Positions 24,806 through 34,400 of a DNA stretch of 53,369 nt are shown piece by piece (positions within the stretch are counted from its first letter, which is position 1; every line of letters starts with the position of its first letter). The stretch comes from Allobosea sp. Root483D1 (lineage in GTDB: Bacteria > Pseudomonadota > Alphaproteobacteria > Rhizobiales > Beijerinckiaceae), in the NCBI RefSeq assembly GCF_001429505.1, contig NZ_LMJW01000017.1:352-53720 (forward strand), written 5' to 3'. A program made the position numbers and the translations under genes. Below the pieces are notes generated by a model, which saw only the letters and a list, made by a program, of their open reading frames with translations, made no database searches and was not told the origin of the DNA.

Positions 24806-25911
24806 GCTCCCACCTCATTGCCTTCTGCAGCTTCGGCGGCCAGCCGCGGCACGCTCAGCCGCGGACGCGCCGGCTCGTGCCGGAATTTGATCGCCGGCCC
24901 GATCTGACGCGTCGCGCCGCCACCCAGCACCATGCCGCGATGCTGCGCGTGCGGATCGTCGAACGCCTCGCTGATGCGCTTGACCGGTGCGAAGCAGATG
25001 TCGCGCCCCGCGAACCATTCGACCCATTCAGCCTGGCTGCGGCGCACGAATGTTTCGGACAGGAAGGTGATGGCCGGAGCCTGATGCGGCCCGGGGCCGG
25101 CTTCGCAGAGCACGGCGAGATCCGGGCGTTCCAGCGCGGAGAGCAGGTTTCGGACGAATTTCGCCTCCTGGCCGCCGAGCACAATGTGACGTCCATCGGC
25201 TGTCGCGTAGATCCGGTAGAAGGCCGAGCCGCCCATGCTGCGTTCGTGCTTCGGCACGGGATCCCGGCCATGGGCGAAGACCGGGCCGACGACATTGGGA
25301 TAGGCGGCGAGCACGGCGTCGTGCATCGACATGTCGAGATAGTCGCCGCGCCCGGTACGTTCGCGCCGAAGCAGCGCCATCAGCACGCCGGACAGGGCCT
25401 GCAGCGAGCTCAGCATGTCGGCCGCGGGGATGCCGGGAATGGCGGGGGTGCCGTCCTGCCCCTCGTTGATCGAGATCGCCCCGCCAAGCGCTTCGACAGC
25501 GAGGTCATGCGCCGGTCGATCGCGATAGGGGCCATCCTGGCCGAATGCGCTGATCGAGCAGTAGACGATGCCGGGATTGCGGGCGCTGACGGTCTCGTAG
25601 TCGACGCCGAGCCGCCGCACGACGCCGGGGCGGAAGGTTTCGACCACGACATCGGCCTCGTCGCAGAGTTTCAGCAGTCTTTCGCGTCCGACCGGGTCCT
25701 TGAGGTCGATGACGAGGCTCTCCTTGCCGCGGTTCGTGTTGCGGAAGAATACGGTCTCGCCGTCGACGCGCGGGCCGATCTCGCGGCCGGGATCGCCACC
25801 CGGGGGCTCGATCTTCAGCACGCGCGCGCCATGGTCGGCGAGCGTCATCGTCAGATAGGGCCCCGGCAGGAAGACCGAGAGATCGACGACACGGAGGTCT
25901 TCGAGCTTCAT
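24802..25911 (-). CDS. CaiB/BaiF-family CoA-transferase
   Basis: This 369-residue class III CoA-transferase has the segments VVDLSVFLPGPYLTMTLADHGARVLKIEPPGGD and DVVVETFRPGVVRRLGVDYE. The conserved Asp is in GDYLDMSMHDAVL. It is slightly short for the family (usually about 400). It lies immediately after another CoA-transferase gene (gap 9 bases), which may mean a heteromeric enzyme or two transferases acting on substrate and product. Confidence 0.9.
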   Translation of the reverse strand: MKLEDLRVVDLSVFLPGPYLTMTLADHGARVLKIEPPGGDPGREIGPRVDGETVFFRNTNRGKESLVIDLKDPVGRERLLKLCDEADVVVETFRPGVVRRLGVDYETVSARNPGIVYCSISAFGQDGPYRDRPAHDLAVEALGGAISINEGQDGTPAIPGIPAADMLSSLQALSGVLMALLRRERTGRGDYLDMSMHDAVLAAYPNVVGPVFAHGRDPVPKHERSMGGSAFYRIYATADGRHIVLGGQEAKFVRNLLSALERPDLAVLCEAGPGPHQAPAITFLSETFVRRSQAEWVEWFAGRDICFAPVKRISEAFDDPHAQHRGMVLGGGATRQIGPAIKFRHEPARPRLSVPRLAAEAAEGNEVGA

Positions 25912-25920
25912 TGCCGCGGC

Positions 25921-27108
25921 CTAGGCTGCTGCGCCGGCGCGCAATGACGCGATCTCTTCGGCGCCTAGCCCGATCTCGCGAAGCACGCTTTCGGTGTCCG
26001 CTCCGAGCGCGCTGCAGGCGCTGGCCTTCGGTCGCTCGCCATTGATCCGCAACGGGCTGGCCAGGCAGCGCAGATCCGGGCGCTGTGGATGGGGGACCTG
26101 CGCGACCATGCCGGTGCGTTCGACGAAGGGGTTGGCGAAGGCCTGCGGTATGTCGAAAACCGGCGCCACCGGCAGCAGGCCGTTGAGGCGCGACAGCCAT
26201 TCCCGCGTGCCTGCCTTGGCGAATTCGGCGTCGAGCTCCTGGGTCAGCAGGCCGCGATTGGCTCGCCTTGCCTTCATGGCCGAGAAGCGCTCGTCGTTCG
26301 CCAGATCCGGCCGGTTCATGGCACCGACCAGCGCGGTGAAGAACTTGTCGGTCATGCACATGATGAAGAGCCAGCCATCGGCCGTCTCGAAGGTCTGCAC
26401 CGGCACGGCCGAGAGATGGGCGCTGCGGGCCATCCGCGCCGGTACGTCGCCCTCGTTCAGATACCAGGTCGCCGGATAGGAGAGCTGGTGCAGCGCGACG
26501 TCGAACAGGCAGGTATCGACATCGGCGCCGATGCCGCTGGTTCGCGCACGCAGGATCGCAGCGAGCAGGCCGACCGCACCGGTGATGCCGGTCATGAAGT
26601 CGATCATCGACAGGCCAAGCCTGGTCGGCGCGCCGTCGGGCTCGCCGGTGACGCTCATGATGCCAGCTTCGGCCTGCATCAGATAGTCGTAGCCCGGCCA
26701 GCCGCGCCGCTCATTGTCGCGGCCATAGGCCGAGATGTGCAGGCAGACGATGCGGGGGTTGACCGCCTTGAGGGCGTCATAGGTCAGGCCGAGCTTGTCG
26801 GGCTGGTCGCCGCGCAGATTATTGACGACCGCGTCGGCAGTGGCGACGAGCCGGCGGAAAGCCTCGGCGCCGAGCGGTGTCTTCAGGTCGAGAGAAACGC
26901 TCTTCTTGTTGAGGTTGAAGGTCTGGAAGTACTGGCTGTCGTCCTGGCCGAGCATATGCGGGCCGACATGGCGCGAGGCGTCGCCGCCCAGCGTCGGGCT
27001 CTCGATCTTGATCACCTCGGCGCCGAGATCGGCGAGCGTCATCGAGCCATAGGGCCCGGCTCCGAATTGCTCCAGCGTTAGGACGCGCAGGCCGGCGAGC
27101 GGGCTCAT
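25921..27108 (-). CDS. CaiB/BaiF-family CoA-transferase
   Basis: This 395-residue class III CoA-transferase has the N-terminal motif LRVLTLEQFGAGPYGSMTLADLGAEVIKIESP. The family's usual ENFRPG is replaced by NNLRGDQPDKLGL, common in a formyl-CoA-transferase-like subgroup. The conserved Asp is in GADVDTCLFDVAL. The start is ATG 27108 (MSPLAGLRV), overlapping the acyl-CoA dehydrogenase stop by four bases; a longer frame upstream runs into that gene. It forms a tandem with the CoA-transferase at 24802. Confidence 0.92.
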   Translation of the reverse strand: MSPLAGLRVLTLEQFGAGPYGSMTLADLGAEVIKIESPTLGGDASRHVGPHMLGQDDSQYFQTFNLNKKSVSLDLKTPLGAEAFRRLVATADAVVNNLRGDQPDKLGLTYDALKAVNPRIVCLHISAYGRDNERRGWPGYDYLMQAEAGIMSVTGEPDGAPTRLGLSMIDFMTGITGAVGLLAAILRARTSGIGADVDTCLFDVALHQLSYPATWYLNEGDVPARMARSAHLSAVPVQTFETADGWLFIMCMTDKFFTALVGAMNRPDLANDERFSAMKARRANRGLLTQELDAEFAKAGTREWLSRLNGLLPVAPVFDIPQAFANPFVERTGMVAQVPHPQRPDLRCLASPLRINGERPKASACSALGADTESVLREIGLGAEEIASLRAGAAA

Positions 27109-28268
27109 GCGGCTGAACTCCTCTTGATCCATTGCTTGGAAATGATGATGCGCTGCATCTCGTTGGTGCCTTCGCCGATGCACATCAGGGGCGCATCGCG
27201 GAAGTAGCGCTCGACGTCGAACTCCTTCGAATAGGAGTAGCCGCCGTGGATGCGCATGCTCTCGAGGCTGTTCTCGACGGCGGCCTCGGAGGCGAAGTAC
27301 TTCGCCATGCCTGCCTCCATGTCGCAGCGCTCGCCGCGGTCATAGGCCTGGGCGGCATCGAGGGTGAGCAACCGCGCGGCGCGGGCCCGGGTGACCATCT
27401 CGCCGAGCTTGAGCTGGATCGCCTGGTGCTCGGCGATCGGCTTGCCGAAGGTTCGGCGTAGCTGCGCGTACTCCGTCGCCAGCCGTAGGGCACCTTCGGC
27501 GAGGCCGACGCCACGAGCGGCGACGTTGATGCGTCCGAGCTCGAGTCCGCCGGTCGCCTGCTGGAAGCCCTGGCCTTCGACGCCGCCGATCAGATGGCTG
27601 CCGTCGAGCTCGTAGTCGTCGAAGACGAGTTCCGCCGAGTCGATGCATTTGTAGCCTAGCTTCTCGATCTTCTTGCCGACACGAAAGCCCGTCTTCTTCG
27701 GCGCGAGGAAGAGGCTCATGCCCTTGTGGCGCGGCTCGGCTGCCGGGTCGGTCTTGACCAGCAGCGCGAAGCAGGACCCTTCGATGCCGTTCGAGATCCA
27801 GGTCTTGGTGCCGTTGATGATGTAGCGGCCGTCGTGGCGTCGCGCTGTCGTCCGGATTGCCTGGAGGTCGGTGCCGCAATCCGGCTCGGTCAGGGCAAGG
27901 CCGCCACGGATCTCGCCACTGGCGAAGCGCGGCAACCATTCCGCCTTCTGCTCGGGCGTGCCGAAGCGCTCGACCGCGGCAGCCATGATCAGATGCGAAT
28001 TGAAGATGCCGGTGATCGCCATCCAGACATCAGAAATGCGCATGACGATCTTGGCATAGGTCGTCGCCGGCAGGCCGAGCCCGCCATATTCCTGGCCGAT
28101 CGTCGCGCCGAACAGCCCGAGCTCCTTCATCTGCTCGACGATCTCTACGGGATAGATGTCGTCATGATCGTGCCGGCGCACCACCGGCCTGACCTTCGTG
28201 TCCAGCCAGCGATCGATCGTGTCGAAGAGCGCCTGTTCTTCGTCGGCAGGGAGCGGGGCGTTGCGCAT
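27105..28268 (-). CDS. acyl-CoA dehydrogenase
   Basis: This 387-residue FAD enzyme introduces an alpha-beta double bond into an acyl-CoA. Visible motifs are ALTEPDCGTD (flavin contact, near residue 120), WISNGIEGSCFALLV, and the C-terminal RIHGGYSYSKEFDVERYFRDA with the catalytic Glu in IGEGTNEMQR. The EGTNEMQ end is typical. It would act before the MaoC hydratase encoded upstream. The start is taken as ATG 28268 (MRNAPLPADEEQ); a TTG at 28280, overlapping the MaoC stop, would add four residues. Confidence 0.94.
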   Translation of the reverse strand: MRNAPLPADEEQALFDTIDRWLDTKVRPVVRRHDHDDIYPVEIVEQMKELGLFGATIGQEYGGLGLPATTYAKIVMRISDVWMAITGIFNSHLIMAAAVERFGTPEQKAEWLPRFASGEIRGGLALTEPDCGTDLQAIRTTARRHDGRYIINGTKTWISNGIEGSCFALLVKTDPAAEPRHKGMSLFLAPKKTGFRVGKKIEKLGYKCIDSAELVFDDYELDGSHLIGGVEGQGFQQATGGLELGRINVAARGVGLAEGALRLATEYAQLRRTFGKPIAEHQAIQLKLGEMVTRARAARLLTLDAAQAYDRGERCDMEAGMAKYFASEAAVENSLESMRIHGGYSYSKEFDVERYFRDAPLMCIGEGTNEMQRIIISKQWIKRSSAA

Positions 28269-28276
28269 CGGCCGGC

Positions 28277-28795
28277 TCAATAATTGGCTGCGTCGTCGAC
28301 GCCGTGGCCACGCTTCGGGACCAGCATCGAGCGGACGAAGTCGCAGACGGCCTTGCCGTCCTGATTACGGCCGGTCGTCTTCACCGTGACGATGCCGTCG
28401 CCTGGCCGGCTCGCCGATTCACGTTTTTCGAGTACTTCGGTCTCGGCATAGAGCGTGTCGCCGCAGAACACGGGTGCGGTCAGGCGGATTTCCTTCCAGC
28501 CGAGATTGGCTTTGGCTTTTTGCGAGACGTCGGAGACGCTCATGCCGACGACGATCGACAAGGTCAGCGGGCTGGCGACGAGGAGCTGCCCGAATTCCGA
28601 ATGCGCCGCGTATTCGCGGTCGAAATGCAGCGGATGGGTATTCATCGTCAGCAGCGAGAACCAGGTGTTGTCCGTCTCGCTGATGGTGCGGCCCGGCCTG
28701 TGCTCGTAGAGGTCGCCGATCGCAAACTCTTCATAGTAGCGACCGAACGTCTCGCGGTAGCGTTGCTGAGCTAGAGTTTTGACGGCGTCACGCAT
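28277..28795 (-). CDS. MaoC-family (R)-specific enoyl-CoA hydratase-like protein
   Basis: This 172-residue hot-dog-fold protein has the MaoC active-site pattern in TDNTWFSLLTMNTHPLHFDREYA and the hydratase loop SEFGQLLVASPLTLS. This subgroup includes mesaconyl- and itaconyl-CoA hydratases as well as general enoyl-CoA hydratases. As first gene of the minus-strand operon it should hydrate the enoyl-CoA made by the dehydrogenase or the CoA-transferases. The ribosome site before ATG 28795 is weak. Confidence 0.9.
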   Translation of the reverse strand: MRDAVKTLAQQRYRETFGRYYEEFAIGDLYEHRPGRTISETDNTWFSLLTMNTHPLHFDREYAAHSEFGQLLVASPLTLSIVVGMSVSDVSQKAKANLGWKEIRLTAPVFCGDTLYAETEVLEKRESASRPGDGIVTVKTTGRNQDGKAVCDFVRSMLVPKRGHGVDDAANY

Positions 28796-29098
28796 GGCGG
28801 CTCGCGGGGCTGCTGATATGTCCGGACAACTTTCAATGATATGCCTGGGCAGTCAACCACCTGGATATGCTGCGCAGCATTAAATCGATGCTGCGACGCA
28901 ACAGTCCGCCACGTGACACACCGGCCGGATGAGTGGAGCCGAGTCACCACGCAACCGAGCATGGCCCTAAAATCATACGTATCGGCAGATTTTCCTTACC
29001 GCACTTGTCAAAACACCTGTGCTGCCGGCGAGATTTTCGCTCTGGAGTAGACACGCTGGATGATCTAGATTAGTCCGGATAAATTATCAGGGATCGCG
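28796..29098. promoter_or_regulatory. divergent promoter region with clustered palindromes, CoA operon / GntR-UTRA regulator
   Basis: This 303-base region holds the promoters of both the twelve-gene minus operon and the GntR gene. TGTCCGGACA (28819-28828) is a perfect 10-base palindrome close to the MaoC start; a related GTCCGGAT (29073-29080) sits next to the GntR start. In the middle, ATGCTGCG occurs at 28867-28874 and 28888-28895 with its reverse complement at 28873-28880. Both sets look like regulator operators. No gene is seen. Confidence 0.5.
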
Positions 29099-29890
29099 AT
29101 GGATCGGGACAGCATGGACGGGGCGGTGAAAGTGCCGTCGAAGGAGCATGGCACGGCTTTGGACGCCGCCGGCTCGCCGCTTTATCAGCGGATCGCTCAG
29201 ACCCTGCAGGCGGAGATCGAGGCGGGGATGTTCGCCGTCGGCTCGATGCTCCCGACCGAAAGCGAACTTTGTGCGCGCTTCGATGTGAGCCGGCACACGA
29301 TTCGCGACGCCCTTCGGGTACTCGGCGAGCTGGGGATGGTGTCGCGGCGGCGCGGCTCGGGAACCCTGATCGCAGCGGGCGCCCCGACCACCCGCTATGT
29401 CCAGGCCATGCGCTCGCTGGAAGAGCTGACGCAATACGCTCACGACACGCAATACGAGATCCAGCGGCTCGAGCGTGTCGCGATCACCGCCGATGTCGCC
29501 CTGCTCATCCCTGCGCCGGTCGATTCGACCTGGATGCGTCTGGAAGGCATACGCTGGCGGCCACATTCGGCCGAGCCGATCTGCGCGACCGCCGTCTTCG
29601 TGCACCTGCGCTTCGCCGAGCACCTTCACGACGTCGCTTCGGCTGAAGGGCCGGTCTACGACCTCATCGAGCGTCGCTCAGGCGAGCGCATCGCCGAAGT
29701 CGTCCAGGAGATCTCGGCGGAGCCGCTGCCACGTTTTGCGGCGCGGGCGCTTGGCTTGCGGACCGGCGCCCCCTCCCTGCGCTTCGTCAGGCGCTATATC
29801 GATGACAGCGGCTCGACGATGCTGACCTCCATGAACTGGCATCCGGCCGAGCATTTCGTCTACCGCATGAGGTTGAAACGGGACGGCTAG
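29099..29890 (+). CDS. GntR-family transcriptional regulator, HutC/UTRA subfamily
   Basis: This is a 263-residue regulator. The winged helix DNA-binding domain (about residues 22-90, SPLYQRIAQTLQAEIEAGMF, then LCARFDVSRHTIRDALRVLGELGMVSRRRGSGT) is followed by a UTRA ligand-binding domain, in which RFAARALGLRTGAPSLRFVRRYID is recognisable. It is divergent from the MaoC-to-lyase operon and is the natural candidate regulator for it. HutC-type members bind short palindromes; TGTCCGGACA at 28819 and a variant at 29073 fit that expectation and would allow autoregulation. Confidence 0.92.
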   Translation: MDRDSMDGAVKVPSKEHGTALDAAGSPLYQRIAQTLQAEIEAGMFAVGSMLPTESELCARFDVSRHTIRDALRVLGELGMVSRRRGSGTLIAAGAPTTRYVQAMRSLEELTQYAHDTQYEIQRLERVAITADVALLIPAPVDSTWMRLEGIRWRPHSAEPICATAVFVHLRFAEHLHDVASAEGPVYDLIERRSGERIAEVVQEISAEPLPRFAARALGLRTGAPSLRFVRRYIDDSGSTMLTSMNWHPAEHFVYRMRLKRDG

Positions 29891-30164
29891 CTTCCCCAAA
29901 CATCCCTTTATCGCGGCCAATCGATGAGATGTGTCCATTACAAAAGTGGCTTTCCGCAAATTCCGCCTTCGGGTGGTGCGTCAGCTTCCGCTTATGGCGC
30001 TTCACGGCAGCAAGGCATGCTGTTCTGACCTATCGTGAACGTCTGGAATGTCTGTATCGAGTAGTTCATTAGAGCGCTCGGCTGACCGAACTTGGTGCAG
30101 GGCGCTCCAGGTCCGATTGGAAGCATCAAGCTTTGATAGCGGCAATAGCTGAGCGAACCCGTCA

Positions 30165-31259
30165 TTAACGCCCCAGCTTCTGGACGCGGTCCGGGGCGAC
30201 GCCGACCGTTTTAGGCGGAAGCATGTCAACGCCGCGCTGGCGCGCGACGGCCCGCAGTTCGCGCGGCGCCATGCCGAAGCGCTCTTTGAATGCGCGGCTG
30301 AAATGCGCCTCGCTGCGGAAACCGAAGGAAAAGGCGATGGCGCTCAGCGTCTCGCCGGCACGGTCGTCGCCATTGATGACCTCGTAGCAGCGCTGCAGCC
30401 GGCGTTCGCGGATATAGGCCTGCACGCCGCCATGCTCACCGAAGACAGCGTAGAGCGCGCCGCGTGTCGCCTCCAACGTCTTCATCAGCGAACCGACGGT
30501 CAGTCCGAAGTCGCCCAGCGAGCGCTCGACATGCGCCTGAGCCCGGCTGAACAGGTCGAGATCGGCGGGCGTCGGCTCTTCGCGCGCGCCATGGCCACCT
30601 TGTGAGGCCGCAATCGCCAGTTCGACGATGGCTGCGGCAGCAGCAATGCCCTGCGCCAAGGTGAGGCCCGGCAGAGCCGCGTAAACGTCGCGCATCAGTT
30701 GCGACAGCAGGCGTGTGGCCGGCAGCTTCATATCCGGTACGAGGCCATGGACCGCCCGCGCGCGGAGGGCTTCGGGCATGGCACTGCGCGGCACCGTGAG
30801 CGCCATGGTGCGGTAGGGCGAGGTCTCGAAGTCGAAGGGCAGGCCGAAATCGATGAAGCTGACATCGCCGGGCTTGGCAAGGAAGGCGCGGCTGCCGCAG
30901 GAGCCCTCATAGGTGCCTTCGAGATGCAGCGAGATGTTGACGTGATCGACGCCGGTGCGCGCCGCATCCTTGGCCGTGCGGACGAGGTGGTTGGCATGCG
31001 AACTCGTCGACTCGCTGAGGATGAAGCGGTCGAGCATGTAGAGGCTGGTCGAGGCGTGGAACGCCGGGGCATCACTGGCTGAGACGAGTTCGGCGCTGCA
31101 GGCGAAAGTCAGGTGGTGCTGCCAAGCCTTGAAGGACGCCCCGTCGGCTGTCGGCGGCAGCACGATGGCAACCTGCGGCCCGCCGAGAACCGGCTCGGCC
31201 GCACGCCCGCTGCCGTTCGCATTGGGGGAGCTGCCTGCAGGCTGATGGTCGTCCGTCAT
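30165..31259 (-). CDS. AraC-family transcriptional regulator
   Basis: This is a 364-residue regulator. The C-terminal double helix-turn-helix (last ~100 residues) includes YIRERRLQRCYEVING and the signature FGFRSEAHFSRAFKERFGMAPRELR. The N-terminal ~220 residues resemble the AraC-binding-like sensor domain of the FeaR/NahR-like AraC group (HVNISLHLEGTYEGSCG). The start is ATG 31259 (MTDDHQPAG); a longer frame would add 28 residues without family support. It is divergent from the autotransporter gene across 164 bases that contain a perfect inverted repeat (31281-31296), so it may control that gene. Confidence 0.88.
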   Translation of the reverse strand: MTDDHQPAGSSPNANGSGRAAEPVLGGPQVAIVLPPTADGASFKAWQHHLTFACSAELVSASDAPAFHASTSLYMLDRFILSESTSSHANHLVRTAKDAARTGVDHVNISLHLEGTYEGSCGSRAFLAKPGDVSFIDFGLPFDFETSPYRTMALTVPRSAMPEALRARAVHGLVPDMKLPATRLLSQLMRDVYAALPGLTLAQGIAAAAAIVELAIAASQGGHGAREEPTPADLDLFSRAQAHVERSLGDFGLTVGSLMKTLEATRGALYAVFGEHGGVQAYIRERRLQRCYEVINGDDRAGETLSAIAFSFGFRSEAHFSRAFKERFGMAPRELRAVARQRGVDMLPPKTVGVAPDRVQKLGR

Positions 31260-31280
31260 CGCCTGCACTCTCACGCGCCG

Positions 31281-31296
31281 TTGCGGATTCGCAACA
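31281..31296. promoter_or_regulatory. inverted repeat between the AraC regulator and autotransporter genes
   Basis: GTTGCG, four bases, CGCAAC form a perfect dyad 22 bases upstream of the AraC start. Its place in the divergent promoter region suggests an operator, possibly for autoregulation, though AraC proteins more often use direct repeats. Confidence 0.4.
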
Positions 31297-31423
31297 CATT
31301 GGCCCCAGAACGGAATATCAAAAGATAGCGGACGTAGCGTCAAGTAGCCCGGATTTCAAACCTTAAACTGCCCTGGGTTTCGCCTCTCCCGACAGCGGCG
31401 AGTTGCGGATGTCCGGAGGATCG

Positions 31424-34400
31424 ATGAGCACTTTCATGCAGCGCGTCTTTCGCAGCGCGTCCGCCCCTATCGCGCCGGCGGGCTCGCCTGTCCTTGGGGT
31501 TGCGCGCAGCCTGTCGGCGCGAGGCTTGCTCGCGCTCGCCTCGCCGATCGTGCTGAGCCTCGGCGCCGGAACGATCCCTGGGGCGGCGCAGGATGCCTTC
31601 ATCGACGGCGGTTTAGCGGTCACCGTGCCGAGCGGCCAGCCCTCGCCTTGGCTGATCAACGGGACCCTGGTTGTTGGCGCGACGAGTGCGGGCACGCTCC
31701 AGGTCGAGGCTGGCGGCCAGGTTGGGGACATCAACGGCTATATCGGCTTCGGCGGCGCCTCGCATGGTATTGCGATCGTGACCGGCTCGAACTCGTTATG
31801 GTCCAACAGCAACGACCTGCTCGTCGGCATCGCCGGCCGGGGCGAGTTGACCGTAGCCAATGGAGGCCAGGTTCGGAACGTCCTCGGCTTCATCGGCTAC
31901 AACTCCGGCTCCCATGGCGTCGCGGCGGTGACCGGCGCCGGCTCGCTCTGGGCCAATAGCGGCGATCTTTACATAGGCACCGCCGGCCAGGGCGTGTTGG
32001 CCGTTATGAATGGCGGCCAGGTTCGGAACACCTACGGCCTTCTCGGCTATTTTGCGGACTCCACCGGCACCGTGACCGTAACAGGCGCTGGGTCGCTCTG
32101 GGCTAACTCTCTCGGCATAGCGGTCGGCGAGAGCGGCACGGGAACGCTGACAATCGCGGATGGCGGCAGGGTCGAGAGCGGCGGCACGGGCAGCGCAATC
32201 GGCGACCTCGCCGGCTCGCGCGGCACGGCGACTGTGACCGGTGCGAACGCGATTTGGGCCAACAGCAGCATCCTTATTATCGGTAATCTCGGCAGCGGAG
32301 CACTGACCATTGCGAATGGCGGCCGCGTCGAAAGCGGACGCAGCTATATTGGCGGCGTCGCCTCCGGATCGGGCAGCGCCACCGTATCCGGCGCCGGCTC
32401 GGTCTGGTCCGTGATGAACGAGGACCTTCTGGTCGGCTTTGCAGGCCGCGGAGCGTTAACCGTCAGCGCCGGCGGGCGCGTGCAGAATAACTGGGCGACG
32501 ATCGGCTCTCTCGGCGGATCGATCGGTTCGGTGGTGGTAATTGGCCAGAACTCAACCTGGGCAAATAGCCGGCGTATCGCCGTCGGCGAAGCCGGCGCCG
32601 GGACATTGACCATCACCGCCGGCGGCCTGGTCTCGGCTCAGAGCGTCGTCGTGGCGGCCAATGCCGGCTCGACCGGCACGCTCAACATCGGTGCGGCTTC
32701 AACGGAAGCGGCTATGGCAGCGGGAGTGCTGCAAGCTGGCGGCCTCGGCTTCGGCAGCGGCAATGGCCGGCTGGTGTTCAACCATACCGGCGGCAATTAC
32801 GATTTCACGCTGCCGATCAATGGTCTCGGTAGGATCGATCATCTTGCTGGAGTGACGCATCTCTCGGGCGACAGCTCGGGATTCTCGGGCACGACCGTTG
32901 TGTCGGGCGGAACGCTTGGTATCGACGGCAAGCTCGGAGGCCTGGTCGATCTTCGCCTGGGCGGGCGCCTGCAAGGCACAGGCACCATCACCGGCAACTT
33001 CGTGGCGAATGGCGGCACGATCGCGCCGGGCAACTCGATCGGCACGCTCACCGTCAACGGTGCCTATGTCCAGAATGCCGGCACGGTCTACGAGGTTGAG
33101 GTCGATCCGGGGACGGTCACCTCCGATCGCATCCAGGTCCACGGCAACGCGATGCTGGCCAATGGCGCGGCGGTCTTGGTGATCAACTATACCGGCGCCG
33201 CCTATGTCGCCGGCCAGCGCTACACCATCCTGACCTCGACCGGGCTCAGCGGCAGCTATGGCGCCGATATCGCGATCGGCCCGATCCTCAGCCTGCGCAA
33301 CAGCACCGACGCGACGAACGCCTATCTGACAGTGGTCCAGACCAACACTGCCGGCGGTATCGGCGGGACCGGCAACGAGCAGGCGGTCGGCCAGGCGGTC
33401 GACAGCCTGCCGACCGGCAATGCCGCCCAGACCGGTGTCTACAACCAGGCGAGCCTCGATGCCGCGCGGAGGGCTCTCGGGCAGCTCTCCGGCGAGATCC
33501 ATGCCTCGGCCCGCGCCGTGCTGGTCGACGAGAGCTGGCTGCTGCGCGCAGCGGTCAACGACCGTCTGCGCTCGGCTTTCGGCACGGTCGGCTCGAGCCC
33601 GATGGCGACGCTGAGCTATGGCTTCACCGCCGATCTCGCGCCGCGCATCCAGGGAGCGATGCCCAGGCTCCCCGCGGCCGAGCGCTTCGCTGTCTGGGGC
33701 CAGGGCTACGGCTCCTGGGGCCGCACAAGCAGCGACGGCAATGCCGCGAGCCTCTCCCGTTCGACCGGCGGCCTGCTGGTCGGTGCTGATGCAGCGGTGT
33801 TGGAGAACCTGCGCCTCGGCGTCGTCGCCGGCTACAGCCGGACCCAGTTCGACGTGAACCGCCGGCTCTCCTCGGGCGAGAGCGACAACTACCATCTCGG
33901 CCTCTATGGCGGCGGCCAGTTCGGCGCGCTCAGCCTGCGCACCGGCCTGAGCTACACCTGGCACGACCTCTCGACCCGGCGCGGCATCGTAGCGGCCGGG
34001 CTCGGCGACACCTTGCGCGCCGGTTACGATGCCGGCACGGCACAGGCCTTCGGCGAGCTCGGCTATCGCATCGAGTTTGGCCAGGTCGCGTTCGAGCCTT
34101 TCGCCGGCCTCGCCTATGTCGTCCTGCGCAGCGACGGATTCACCGAGCGCGGCGGTGCCGCGGCGCTCTCTTCCGGCAGCGACGACACCGGCCTCGGCTA
34201 TGCCACGCTCGGCCTGCGCGCCGCGACGACGACCCGCCTCGCTGGCGCGGATCTGACGCTGCGCGGCGGCCTCGGCTGGCGCCATGCCTTCGGCGATGTC
34301 GATCCGAAGACGACGCTTGCCTTCACCGGCAGCAACCCGTTCAGCATCTCAGGCTTGCCGATCGCCAGGAACGCCGCCCTCCTCGAGGCCGGACTCGGGC

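Noticed and set aside
31691..32599. Possible CRISPR or minisatellite because of regular ~150-base periodicity
   Set aside because: The repeats are in-frame protein repeats of an autotransporter passenger, diverged in DNA, with no short direct repeats or spacers.
32699..34285. Minus-strand open frame of 528 codons inside the autotransporter gene
   Set aside because: Antisense shadow of the beta-barrel coding region; no start signal or known domain.
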